A stretch of 64,000 nt of DNA, from contig NZ_CP073747.1 in assembly GCF_024398015.1 (NCBI RefSeq), forward strand, positions 816,501 through 880,500, written 5' to 3'. The notes under the pieces are model-generated. The model had not been told where the DNA came from and searched no databases. It saw nothing but the letters and a program-made list of their open reading frames with translations. The translations under genes were made by a program, and so were the position numbers. Positions 32,829-40,688 of this stretch are shown here, piece by piece. The first letter of the stretch is position 1. Every line of letters begins with the position of its first letter. The DNA is from Kordiimonas sp. SCSIO 12610 (lineage in GTDB: Bacteria > Pseudomonadota > Alphaproteobacteria > Sphingomonadales > Kordiimonadaceae).

Positions 32829-34100
32829 TTAAAACGGCCATATTCCCTTGGTTTTTACAGTTTTTTCTGAGTTGTTTACCGTACTATCATGCAAACTAAT
32901 ATCAATTATTAGATGTGTGTCAAGTGGGATATTTTCTTCACTTTGGTTTGTCAGTTTTCCATGTCCTATAACTTTTGATTTAGTCGTGTGTGGTTCATTA
33001 TCATCTAATTGTCGGAATGTATATTCAATATCCACTTCTTCTCGGCAGCGATTGTTGAAATCAAAACTTACGTAATTCCAATGCCTTGATAACGATAAAT
33101 CGTATTTTTCATTAAATGGTTGCCAAGCTTCATAGGCAACGCGAAACACATAGCCTTCATCCGGTTTGATAGTGATTTCCTTCAGGTCATCTATAACTAA
33201 AGGTACTTCTGGTATAAGTTCAATTTCTTTATCAATAAGACGCATTTCTCCTTTGCCTGTTGTATAATCTTCGATAGATCGACCGCGTTTTGGCGAATCA
33301 AAATTGATTTTGAAATAACTTAGAAATTTGAGCTTTCCAAATTTCCCGTCATCTGGCACTGCGTCGGTAGTAATGCTGACTTCAGGAACGTACCTTGCCT
33401 CAACATCTTTAGTGTAGTTTCTAACATGAAAGTCGCGTTCTATATGGAATTTGAAGCATTGATTTTCCATGTCAACTTCTACCAAATCTATGGTCAATTT
33501 TTGACCAACATGGTCGGTAGCGACCTTGCTTATCTCGCACTTTAGATAATCCATTTCTGCGGCTTCAAATTCGATTTCTCTGTTAAATAGAATATCTATG
33601 CGTTCCTCGACCTTTCTTGTGCGTTCATATTCACGGCTTTGAATAAAGAATATCAATAAGCTAATCAGGCCAAAAAACAGTAGATTTGACCACAAGGATC
33701 CAGCAATGCTTTGAAAAAGTGTAATCCAAGATGTTAAATCAGTAACGTCATCTAAAAATGAAGCTATAGACACTAAAACTGTTCCACAAATAGTGAAAAC
33801 AAAGGCACGAATGATACTTTTGTTCTTACGCGCCATTTTAGAAAACAGTTTTCGTACTTCCCGCAATACTACGCCAAAAGCTAAAGCGAAAAAAACCATA
33901 CCGAAAAATAAGAGAAGCTGTTTATCAATCGCAAGAGAAGCTAATGGCTCTAAATTGAAAATAAGGTAGTATATTGCAAGGCAAAAAATGACACCGAAAC
34001 AGAATTCTAATATGAAATATCCATTATTACTGATGAATTCTCGAACGTTTTTCTTCTCTAAACTATCGGAGTCAAAATTCTCATTTTTAGCTTTCGCCAT
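32829..34100 (-). CDS. Membrane protein of unknown function, AT-rich accessory gene
   Basis: About 423 residues. Four hydrophobic helices occupy the first 150 residues (for example YFILEFCFGVIFCLAIYYLIF and LLLFFGMVFFALAFGVVL), followed by a long soluble part of about 270 residues with many charged residues and alternating patterns that look like beta strands. The last segments (FDFNNRCREEVDIEYTFRQL) have no recognised motif. AT-rich codons and the position between a tRNA gene and twin terminators suggest an acquired gene, perhaps on a small island at tRNA-Val. ATG 34100 follows GGGAATTACG; the TTG at 34115 is rejected. Function unknown. Confidence 0.65.
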   Translation of the reverse strand: MAKAKNENFDSDSLEKKNVREFISNNGYFILEFCFGVIFCLAIYYLIFNLEPLASLAIDKQLLLFFGMVFFALAFGVVLREVRKLFSKMARKNKSIIRAFVFTICGTVLVSIASFLDDVTDLTSWITLFQSIAGSLWSNLLFFGLISLLIFFIQSREYERTRKVEERIDILFNREIEFEAAEMDYLKCEISKVATDHVGQKLTIDLVEVDMENQCFKFHIERDFHVRNYTKDVEARYVPEVSITTDAVPDDGKFGKLKFLSYFKINFDSPKRGRSIEDYTTGKGEMRLIDKEIELIPEVPLVIDDLKEITIKPDEGYVFRVAYEAWQPFNEKYDLSLSRHWNYVSFDFNNRCREEVDIEYTFRQLDDNEPHTTKSKVIGHGKLTNQSEENIPLDTHLIIDISLHDSTVNNSEKTVKTKGIWPF

Positions 34101-34400
34101 AAGCGTAATTCCCAAATATTACTACGAGAACAATATGTGCTTATAACAAGCATTTGCGTTATGTACTGTGACCTCCATCACGTTAGTGTTTCTTTTTTAA
34201 TTCAAGTTTGTGTACAGAATCAACGACAGTGAAACAGAGATATATGCAACCTATGAACGGACTATCATGGCTATGCTCAAGCTGCAATAACGCGTTATCT
34301 GGACGATGTTTTTGCAGCCGGATTTGCTATTAACTCCCCGATTGCTCCCCGAAAAATGAAGAGTGTAACGAGCATAAAATCAGTAAGTCATTGATTTAAA

Positions 34401-34476
34401 TGGTGGTCGGTACTGGGTTCGAACCAGCGACCTCTTCGATGTCAACGAAACGCTCTACCAACTGAGCTAACCGACC
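34401..34476 (-). tRNA. tRNA-Val (GAC)
   Basis: On the minus strand: acceptor stem GGTCGGT/ACCGACC, D-arm GCTCAGTTGGTAGAGC, anticodon stem TTTCG/CGAAG with loop TTGACAT (anticodon GAC, valine), T-arm with GGTTCGAACC and an encoded CCA end. Length 76 nt. The DEAD-box gene lies upstream on the same strand and an AT-rich region follows the 3' end. Confidence 0.93.
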
Positions 34477-34780
34477 ACGATCAGGATGGGGTGATGCCTA
34501 AGGCTTTTGCCCTTAGTATCCGCGCCCTTTGATGATGGATCATCCGAGCGCCGTCATTGTCTACACAATCGCAATCTTAGGTGCAACAGGAAATCGCACA
34601 GAAAACCAACGATGTCAGAAATAGCGCCATAAGACAGTCCAAGAACATATCCCAAACGATATCCCAGAAATCTGGCAAATCGCTCTCGCTTTTATGCTGC
34701 TTTGGCCTTTATGCCAATGAACGGCAGTGGCCCAAGTGTCAGAAGTAAAAAGTGCTCAGGCTAAAAAGCAGGAATGCAAA
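34477..34780. other. Intergenic region between tRNA-Val and the helicase
   Basis: About 300 bp without a supported gene; it should contain the tRNA promoter on the minus strand. A small CTAAGG/CCTTAG hairpin lies near 34498-34518. Nothing else was recognised. Confidence 0.4.
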
Positions 34781-34807
34781 AGGCCGGAAGGTTGCAAGCT
34801 TCCGGCC
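34777..34807 (-). terminator. Terminator of the DEAD-box helicase gene
   Basis: GGCCGGAAG (34782-34790) pairs with CTTCCGGCC (34799-34807), followed on the minus strand by TTTTG. It lies 24 bp after the helicase stop codon. Confidence 0.85.
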
Positions 34808-34830
34808 CTTAAATGCTTTTGAACACGGCG

Positions 34831-37134
34831 CTATGATTTCCGTTTTAACGGACGGTTGCCGCCATCGTTTTTGCCGCCGCGATTGCCGGTTTTGCCGCGG
34901 GCCGTTGGTTTGGTGCCTCTGGAATCCGTGTCCTTACGGCGATTGTTGCGCGGTGCGCGCGGCGGTAGGCCATCCGTGCGGTTTTGGCGTTGTTCGGCAG
35001 TCCATTTTGGCTTTTTCTTTTTGCCGTCCTTGGTCCGTGCCTTTTTGGGTGCCTTGTCCTTTTTTGAAAACTCGGCGCCATCGCTACTGCCTTCGCTATT
35101 GCGGGCCTTGGGTTTTTTCACCTTGTCGGATTTGTCGCGCTCACCCGACGCTCTTTTCGCTTCGGCCTTCTCGGCTTCCCTCACAAAGGACTGGGCTTCC
35201 GCCAATACTTCCTCGGGCGGGCGGGCCTTGAACTGTTTGGGTTCCGGGCGGGCGTTTTTGTTGCGTTTTTTGCGTTTATCAGATCGGCTGTCAGGTGCCT
35301 CTCTGTTGCCATGTTTGGCGTCACGTTTTGGATTCCGGTCAAAGTCACCTTTGTCGCTCTTACGGCCGCGAACGCGGTCACCCTTGCCGCCGCTTGGTGC
35401 ATCGCCGCCGGATGGTGGTGCGCCCTTCAGCTTATCGAGTGTCACACCCTTTTCCACCTTGCGGCTTGGTCCAACGGCGCCCATCAAGGTATCAACCGAA
35501 CCGGGTTTCAGTTCCACATAGCTTTCATTATCGAAAATTCGGATTGCGCCGATATCACCCTTGGTGATGTTGCCCGCGCGGCACAGCATCGGCAATAGCC
35601 AGCGTGGTTCTGCATTATGCTTGCGCCCAACAGACAAGGATACCCAAACCCCGTCTTCGAAATCCTGACGGTTCCTGCGCGCTGGTTTATCACCGCGCTC
35701 GCGCCTGCCGCGGTCACTGCGCTCGCCCCAGTCTCGTCCCCCGCGGTCGCCTCTGTCACGGCCACCTTTTTCGCGCCAATCATCGTCGGATAATTCCTCA
35801 GGCGCGGGCTTGCCGGAATGCTGGGTGCGGATAAGGGCGGCGGCGATCGCTTCTGCGCTATGTGCTTCCATCAATTCCGCGATCTGTTTGGCCTCATCAT
35901 CCGTGATTGGATCTGTGAGGGCAGGATCGCTGAGGAAGCGTTCGTTGTCCCGCGCTGTGATCTCTTCAATCGTTGGTGGTTTGCCCCAGTGCGCTTCCAC
36001 CTCTGCGCTCGCGAGCAAACGTTCGGTACGGCGGCGGGCGTTATAAGGCACGATCAGCGTACAAACGCCCTTATTGCCCGCACGGCCTGTGCGCCCACTT
36101 CGGTGCAATAGCGCTTCCTTATTGCGCGGCGTGTCCGAATGGATCACAAGCTCAAGGCCCGGAAGGTCAATCCCGCGGGCGGCAACATCTGTCGCGACGC
36201 ACACACGGGCGCGGCCATCACGCATGGCCTGCAAAGCCTGAGAGCGAACATTCTGGCTAAGTTCGCCGGACAATGAAACTACGGAAAACCCACGGTTCGT
36301 CAAGCGGCTGGATAGGCGGTTCACGTCCGCGCGGGTCGCACAGAAGATGATCGTATTGCGCGCTTCATAGTATCTAAGCACATTGATGATCGCATTTTCG
36401 CGTTCGGTCGGGGATACGGTCAGGGCCCTGTATTCGATATCCAGATGCTGCTTTTCTTCGGTCGTTAGCTTCACACGGACAGCATCGTTTTGGTATTTTT
36501 TCGCAAGTGCCGCGATAATTTTCGGCACAGTCGCAGAGAACATCAATGTGCGTTTGCTCTCAGGCGCGGTGCTTAACATATACTCCAAATCATCCCGGAA
36601 CCCGAGGTCGAGCATTTCATCCGCTTCATCAAGCACAACAGCCCGCAGGTTATCCATTTCAAGCGATCCGCGCTCGATATGATCGCGCAGACGACCGGGT
36701 GTGCCGACAACAATATGGGCACCGCGCTCAAGCGTACGGCGTTCCTGACGCATATCCATCCCACCGACGCAGGATGCGATCAAGGCGCCCGTTTTGCCGT
36801 ATAGCCATTCAAGTTCGCGCTTGACCTGAAGCGCAAGCTCACGCGTTGGCGCGATGATGAGCGCAAGCGGGGCATCTGCATACTCAAACCTGTCTGCGTC
36901 CTCAAGGATCGTGGGGGCGATCGCAATCCCGAACGCCACGGTTTTGCCCGATCCGGTTTGGGCGGAAACAAGCAAGTCTTCGCTCGCAAGCTCAGGTGCC
37001 AGAACGGCCTCCTGAACAGGGGTAAGGCTATTGTAGCCGCGGTCAATAAGCGCGGTGTGAAGGGCAGGCAGGATACTGTCTGGTAAGGGACCATCTGATA
37101 ATGGGCCACCGGATACGGGTGTAACGTCTGACAT
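34831..37134 (-). CDS. DEAD-box ATP-dependent RNA helicase with DbpA-type RNA-binding domain
   Basis: A 767-residue helicase. The core (residues 20-390) has the Q motif (YNSLTPVQEAVL), AQTGSGKT (I), PTRELA (Ia), TPGR (Ib), DEAD (II), SAT (III), ARGIDLPG (V) and HRSGRTGRAG (VI). Then a linker of Arg/Asp/Gly repeats (DRGDRGGRDWGERSDRGRRER), a DbpA-like RRM (VWVSLSVGRKHNAEPRWLLPMLC), and a long disordered basic tail with many Lys, Arg, Gly and Pro. Such CsdA/DbpA-like helicases remodel rRNA during ribosome assembly or in the cold. The tail is longer than usual and may bind RNA or drive condensates. Monocistronic. Confidence 0.95.
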   Translation of the reverse strand: MSDVTPVSGGPLSDGPLPDSILPALHTALIDRGYNSLTPVQEAVLAPELASEDLLVSAQTGSGKTVAFGIAIAPTILEDADRFEYADAPLALIIAPTRELALQVKRELEWLYGKTGALIASCVGGMDMRQERRTLERGAHIVVGTPGRLRDHIERGSLEMDNLRAVVLDEADEMLDLGFRDDLEYMLSTAPESKRTLMFSATVPKIIAALAKKYQNDAVRVKLTTEEKQHLDIEYRALTVSPTERENAIINVLRYYEARNTIIFCATRADVNRLSSRLTNRGFSVVSLSGELSQNVRSQALQAMRDGRARVCVATDVAARGIDLPGLELVIHSDTPRNKEALLHRSGRTGRAGNKGVCTLIVPYNARRRTERLLASAEVEAHWGKPPTIEEITARDNERFLSDPALTDPITDDEAKQIAELMEAHSAEAIAAALIRTQHSGKPAPEELSDDDWREKGGRDRGDRGGRDWGERSDRGRRERGDKPARRNRQDFEDGVWVSLSVGRKHNAEPRWLLPMLCRAGNITKGDIGAIRIFDNESYVELKPGSVDTLMGAVGPSRKVEKGVTLDKLKGAPPSGGDAPSGGKGDRVRGRKSDKGDFDRNPKRDAKHGNREAPDSRSDKRKKRNKNARPEPKQFKARPPEEVLAEAQSFVREAEKAEAKRASGERDKSDKVKKPKARNSEGSSDGAEFSKKDKAPKKARTKDGKKKKPKWTAEQRQNRTDGLPPRAPRNNRRKDTDSRGTKPTARGKTGNRGGKNDGGNRPLKRKS

Positions 37135-37351
37135 AATAGGCTTTCAGGGTATCATTCTGCTTGGGGCTATGCTTGGCCACTTTGGCAGAAGGGGTTTGTG
37201 TGGGTCTGGATAGTCTATATGCCCAAACAAACAATATTCATTAATTCGCCGCCCTTATAGGCGAGAATACGCCTATTGTACAGCCTTGTGATTTTTGGGT
37301 GCGCTGCTTATGGTGAAAGTCGTGGTTAAGGGTAACAGATTGGGAACTCGC

Positions 37352-38374
37352 ATGGGTGATGAAATAAAGATGGACGGCGTGTCGGATGGTGATGCCAGCG
37401 CGCGCATTGGACCGGCTGAAAATTTGGCTGAAAATACTGAAGCGGCTGAAAGCACTGTACCGGCCGAGCGTACTGAGCGCGATTATCTGACGCAAACCGA
37501 TTATGGTCGCAATAAAGTCTGGCAGTGGATTATTGGGGTTTTATTCGTTGCGGTTATTGCCATTGCTGGGGGTATTGCCCTTGGGATTGTTTTGGCAATT
37601 GGCTCCACTATATTCAATGGACTTGGTGACTTCGATGACCCCAATTCCTACACCAATCATCTGGCGTTACTAACGTCTTTCGTCCCAATCTTCATTGGCT
37701 TCTGGGTCGTGCAGAAATATTGGCACAAACGCAGCTGGCATGATTTAATGACGGGGGCAAAGGCCTTTCGCTGGAACCTTTTGCTCATATCAGGTGGGCT
37801 GTATGCTGCGCTCACGGCCGTGGTGACCTATGTGTCATTAGTGGTTTTCGGCGACGCGGATGAGGTTACATGGGCCTATAACGGTGACACTTATTGGTGG
37901 TTTTTGCTGATCACCCTACTGTTTGTCCCTATTCAGGCTTCGACCGAAGAGATCATGCTGCGCGGTTATGCGAACCAATGGTTTGCGCGCTATATCCCGT
38001 CCCGCTGGATTGTGTATTTGATCACAAGTGCGCTGTTTGCGAGCCTTCACCTCGCGAACCCTGAGGCATCAGAAGGGGATGTTATGCCCTATATGCTCGC
38101 GATCTTTTCGCTTGGGTTCATCGCATGCATATTAACCCACTATACAAATGGGTTGGAGGCCGCGATGGGGCTGCATATTTTCAATAATATCTTCGTATTT
38201 GCCGTGATGAGCTTTGAATTGCCTGATACGCCGAAAACCTATCTTTTCAGCCTCGGTGAAATTGACTTTGGCTACGGTGATGTGGCGTTTGAAGCGGTGG
38301 TTCAGCTCGTTTTCGTAGGGATTTTGCTAAAGCTGTTTAAGGGAATGAAGCGAGCTGGTGAGAATGCGGTGTGA
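37352..38374 (+). CDS. CPBP family intramembrane glutamic endopeptidase
   Basis: A 340-residue membrane protein with a polar N-terminus of about 55 residues rich in Glu and Ala (AENLAENTEAAESTVPAE) and eight hydrophobic helices. The CPBP (Abi/Rce1-like) motifs are clear: TEEIMLRGYANQWF with the two catalytic Glu and Arg, FASLHLAN with a catalytic His, and LHIFNNIF with the last His/Asn. Such proteases cut substrates in the membrane or serve bacteriocin self-immunity. ATG 37352 is chosen for GGGAAC upstream; a 19-residue longer frame exists. It precedes the DUF998-like gene by 83 bp, possibly one transcription unit. Confidence 0.87.
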   Translation: MGDEIKMDGVSDGDASARIGPAENLAENTEAAESTVPAERTERDYLTQTDYGRNKVWQWIIGVLFVAVIAIAGGIALGIVLAIGSTIFNGLGDFDDPNSYTNHLALLTSFVPIFIGFWVVQKYWHKRSWHDLMTGAKAFRWNLLLISGGLYAALTAVVTYVSLVVFGDADEVTWAYNGDTYWWFLLITLLFVPIQASTEEIMLRGYANQWFARYIPSRWIVYLITSALFASLHLANPEASEGDVMPYMLAIFSLGFIACILTHYTNGLEAAMGLHIFNNIFVFAVMSFELPDTPKTYLFSLGEIDFGYGDVAFEAVVQLVFVGILLKLFKGMKRAGENAV

Positions 38375-38457
38375 ACATGCGCAAGTAAGCTGATTTCGGG
38401 AGCACGCGGTTTGTTGTTGATCACAGTGATGATTGAAATTGAAGATGGGGAATAGTT

Positions 38458-39051
38458 ATGGAACAGAATACTACAGAAATCAGGGTCTCAGCCATATTGA
38501 TAAAGGCGGGTTATTGTATCCTGCCAATATGGTTGGGCCTCGCCACAATTGCGGGGTTTTTCGCGGAAGGATATGACCCGATTGCATCCCATGTCAGTGT
38601 GATGACGCTTTCGCCCGGCACGGCGCATATGATTGCAAATCTGGCGGCGCTTGGTGCAGGCACGGCGCTTATTATGTTTGGTATCGGAATATGGCAATTA
38701 TCAGGGCGTGCGCTTTCGGTTGGGGCGCTTGGTTGGGTTATCTTTGGTGTGTCTATGCTGGCGAACGGAATATGGCCGATGGGCGGGCCGATGCACGGGC
38801 TATATATAATCGGGATATTTAACATTATTGCGCCTGCGCTTTCCCTTCTGGAAATCAGGGACGGTGATATGCGCAAGCGTATGCTGAATATTACGGCCTT
38901 TGTCAGTTTCTCCTCTATTCTATACCTTTGGATTGCCCTGAACGGGTTTGATCCTGATGGGTATCAGGGGCTAACACAGCGCCTATTTGGATCGATTAAC
39001 TATCTGTGGCCGCTTGTGTTCGCGCATCAGTATTTTAAACGCACGCGTTAA
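38458..39051 (+). CDS. DUF998-like membrane protein
   Basis: A 197-residue protein with six hydrophobic helices. The pattern YDPIASHVSVMTLSPGTAHMIANLA after helix 1, and SMLANGIWPMGGPMHGLY before the fourth, with conserved Ser/His near the membrane surface, fits DUF998 (a broad family of small membrane proteins, no known activity). ATG follows GATGGGGAAT. It may be co-transcribed with the CPBP gene. Function unknown; the family call is from memory. Confidence 0.7.
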   Translation: MEQNTTEIRVSAILIKAGYCILPIWLGLATIAGFFAEGYDPIASHVSVMTLSPGTAHMIANLAALGAGTALIMFGIGIWQLSGRALSVGALGWVIFGVSMLANGIWPMGGPMHGLYIIGIFNIIAPALSLLEIRDGDMRKRMLNITAFVSFSSILYLWIALNGFDPDGYQGLTQRLFGSINYLWPLVFAHQYFKRTR

Positions 39052-39149
39052 AGCACACACCGTAACTTTAGGCCCGCAAAAGTGTGACGGGGATCACGGT
39101 CAGTTTCGCTCTATTGTAGTAACTTACCCTAAAACAGTGGGGTAGAGTT

Positions 39150-39875
39150 ATGATCCATATCGTTGATCGTTATAATCGTGCGGCCTATGCAGCTTTATTG
39201 ATGGAAATGCATCGGTACCGCCATGATATCTATATCAAAAAGCGGGAATGGGCGGCGCTTCGGTCCTATGACGGGATGGAAATCGACGAATATGACGGTC
39301 AGAATGCGACCTATTTGGTTGCAACCGATGAGGCCGGAAAATTTCAGGGCGCAGTGCGGCTGATTTCAACGGCGCATCATAGCATGATGAAGGATCATTT
39401 CGCTCATATTGTTTTCGATGTTGATACGATCCCCAGTTCCGAATGCGTGATGGAAGGCAGCCGAATTATGGTAACCGATTGGACCGCTGACGATAACGGC
39501 CATTCGGTTTTGCAGCGGCTTAGTATTGGGATGGTGGAATATGCGCTTAGTCAGGGTGCGGTTGGCATCAGCACCCTGACCGAGCGATCCATTGTAGACA
39601 TGATGGATATGCTGGAATGGGGCTATGTGCCGCTGTCGCCAATGGTGACATACAGCAATTCAGATGATGATGTGGCCGGAAGCGGCGAATGCATGGCGCA
39701 GTATATCCCCATTTGCCAAACCATGTTCAAACATATCGACCGCAATACTAAAATTGGGGAAAGCAATTTTGTGATCGGGGACGAGTGGGCAAAGGCAAAC
39801 CTGTCACCATCCGATTTCCTCGCAGAGCAGTATGAAATACCCGCAGGTGGCGATGAGCAGGCTTTGGCGAGTTGA
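39150..39875 (+). CDS. LuxI-type acyl-homoserine-lactone synthase (orphan)
   Basis: A 241-residue member of the autoinducer synthase family, which makes acyl-homoserine lactones from S-adenosylmethionine and an acyl-ACP or acyl-CoA. The invariant residues are in place: the N-terminal Arg, aromatic and Trp of RHDIYIKKREW, the Asp pair of EIDEYDGQNATYLVA, Arg of FQGAVRL, and Glu/Arg of MEGSRIMV. The C-terminal 40 residues extend past the usual LuxI end. No LuxR-type regulator lies in the window, so the circuit must be completed elsewhere or use another sensor. ATG follows GGGGTAG. Product chain length cannot be told. Confidence 0.85.
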   Translation: MIHIVDRYNRAAYAALLMEMHRYRHDIYIKKREWAALRSYDGMEIDEYDGQNATYLVATDEAGKFQGAVRLISTAHHSMMKDHFAHIVFDVDTIPSSECVMEGSRIMVTDWTADDNGHSVLQRLSIGMVEYALSQGAVGISTLTERSIVDMMDMLEWGYVPLSPMVTYSNSDDDVAGSGECMAQYIPICQTMFKHIDRNTKIGESNFVIGDEWAKANLSPSDFLAEQYEIPAGGDEQALAS

Positions 39876-39892
39876 ATAAGCGTTAAACCTAT

Positions 39893-39974
39893 ATTGTCAT
39901 ACCGGGGCTTGACCCCGGTATCCAGTTGATCGGTATTTCATATGGACCCCGCGATCAAGTCACGGGGTGACAAT
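39893..39974. repeat. 82-bp palindromic intergenic repeat
   Basis: The element is bounded by ATTGTCA (39893-39899) and TGACAAT (39968-39974) and contains two inner stems, ACCGGGGCTTGACCCCGGT and ACCCCGCGATCAAGTCACGGGGT. This pattern (GTCATACCGGGG...GGGGTGACAA) is a common dispersed repeat type in alphaproteobacterial genomes. It sits between the LuxI-like gene and a convergent unknown gene. Confidence 0.7.
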
Positions 39975-40024
39975 AGTTTATTTAACACATCCGTGTATTA
40001 TTGGTGCTGATGAAAGTGGTCTTG

Positions 40025-40528
40025 TTAGAAAGATGGTTTAATATGCTTTCTTAATAAGTCAGCGTCTAAAAATTCGGGCCTGTTTATTAGTAATTTAGGT
40101 AATCTACCCTTCCAGAAAAAGGCATACCCCATAGCTGCATCAATGAAATATGCTGCTCTATGCAGTATATTTTTTGCTTGTGCGTAATTCAGTTCTTGTA
40201 ATTCTGCTATGCTCTTTATCAGCTTTTCAACGTCAGCTTTGTTTTCAGGGTCATCGTCAAACTCTATCATGAACACCTCTGCTTCCGCGTACCATTCGTA
40301 ACGTTTCAACTCGCCGTCAGTGATTATTCCATTTAGCCAATCATAGCCCGCCTGTATCGCATTTCTGAGATCTTTCTGAGGTGTCAGGTAGGCGATTTTG
40401 TTACTACATTCCAAAAAATAATAATGGAGCGAAATCGCTTGGTTTTTAAAAAATTGAGACTGTTGAGATTTAAGAGCAAGCAGCATTTCAGCTGCGTTTT
40501 GGGAAAGTTCCCATTCTTCATTTGTCAT
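40025..40528 (-). CDS. Unknown protein, AT-rich accessory gene
   Basis: A 167-residue soluble protein, predicted mostly helical, acidic in the middle (VFMIEFDDDPENKADVEK) with a hydrophobic region near AYFIDAAMGYAFFW. No signal peptide, no recognised motif. AT-rich codon use stands out from its neighbours. Small lone helical proteins of this kind next to repeats are often cargo or immunity proteins, but nothing here proves that. Family unknown. Confidence 0.55.
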   Translation of the reverse strand: MTNEEWELSQNAAEMLLALKSQQSQFFKNQAISLHYYFLECSNKIAYLTPQKDLRNAIQAGYDWLNGIITDGELKRYEWYAEAEVFMIEFDDDPENKADVEKLIKSIAELQELNYAQAKNILHRAAYFIDAAMGYAFFWKGRLPKLLINRPEFLDADLLRKHIKPSF

Positions 40529-40688
40529 GTAGGATGCGACTAAGGTCGCTATTTGTTGATGTGAAGGGTCTGTTAAATATCAGTTCTTATAGAATGTCAA
40601 TGTTTGAGCTATCTCACACTTGACCCCATTCCTTCTCCCTCATATCTTCAAGGCTCTTGATGGGGTGGTGATTTGCGAGGGGTAGGGT

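Noticed and set aside
34220-34380. Possible frameshifted gene remnant near tRNA-Val (a frame reading YLDDVFAAGFAINSP)
   Set aside because: The pieces are short, in two frames, and match no family that I recognise; not enough to call a pseudogene.
34845-36824. Several long open frames on the plus strand opposite the DEAD-box gene
   Set aside because: They are antisense shadows of the GC-rich Arg/Gly/Lys tail and helicase core, without ribosome sites or domain logic.
37257-37276. Perfect hairpin ATAGGCG/CGCCTAT between the helicase and CPBP genes
   Set aside because: It has no T-run, no clear promoter context and is short; it may be chance or a minor promoter element.
39125-39144. Lux-box-like palindrome TACCC-N10-GGGTA before the LuxI homologue
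   Set aside because: Only five bases per arm pair, and the right arm is the ribosome-binding site itself, so chance is the better explanation.
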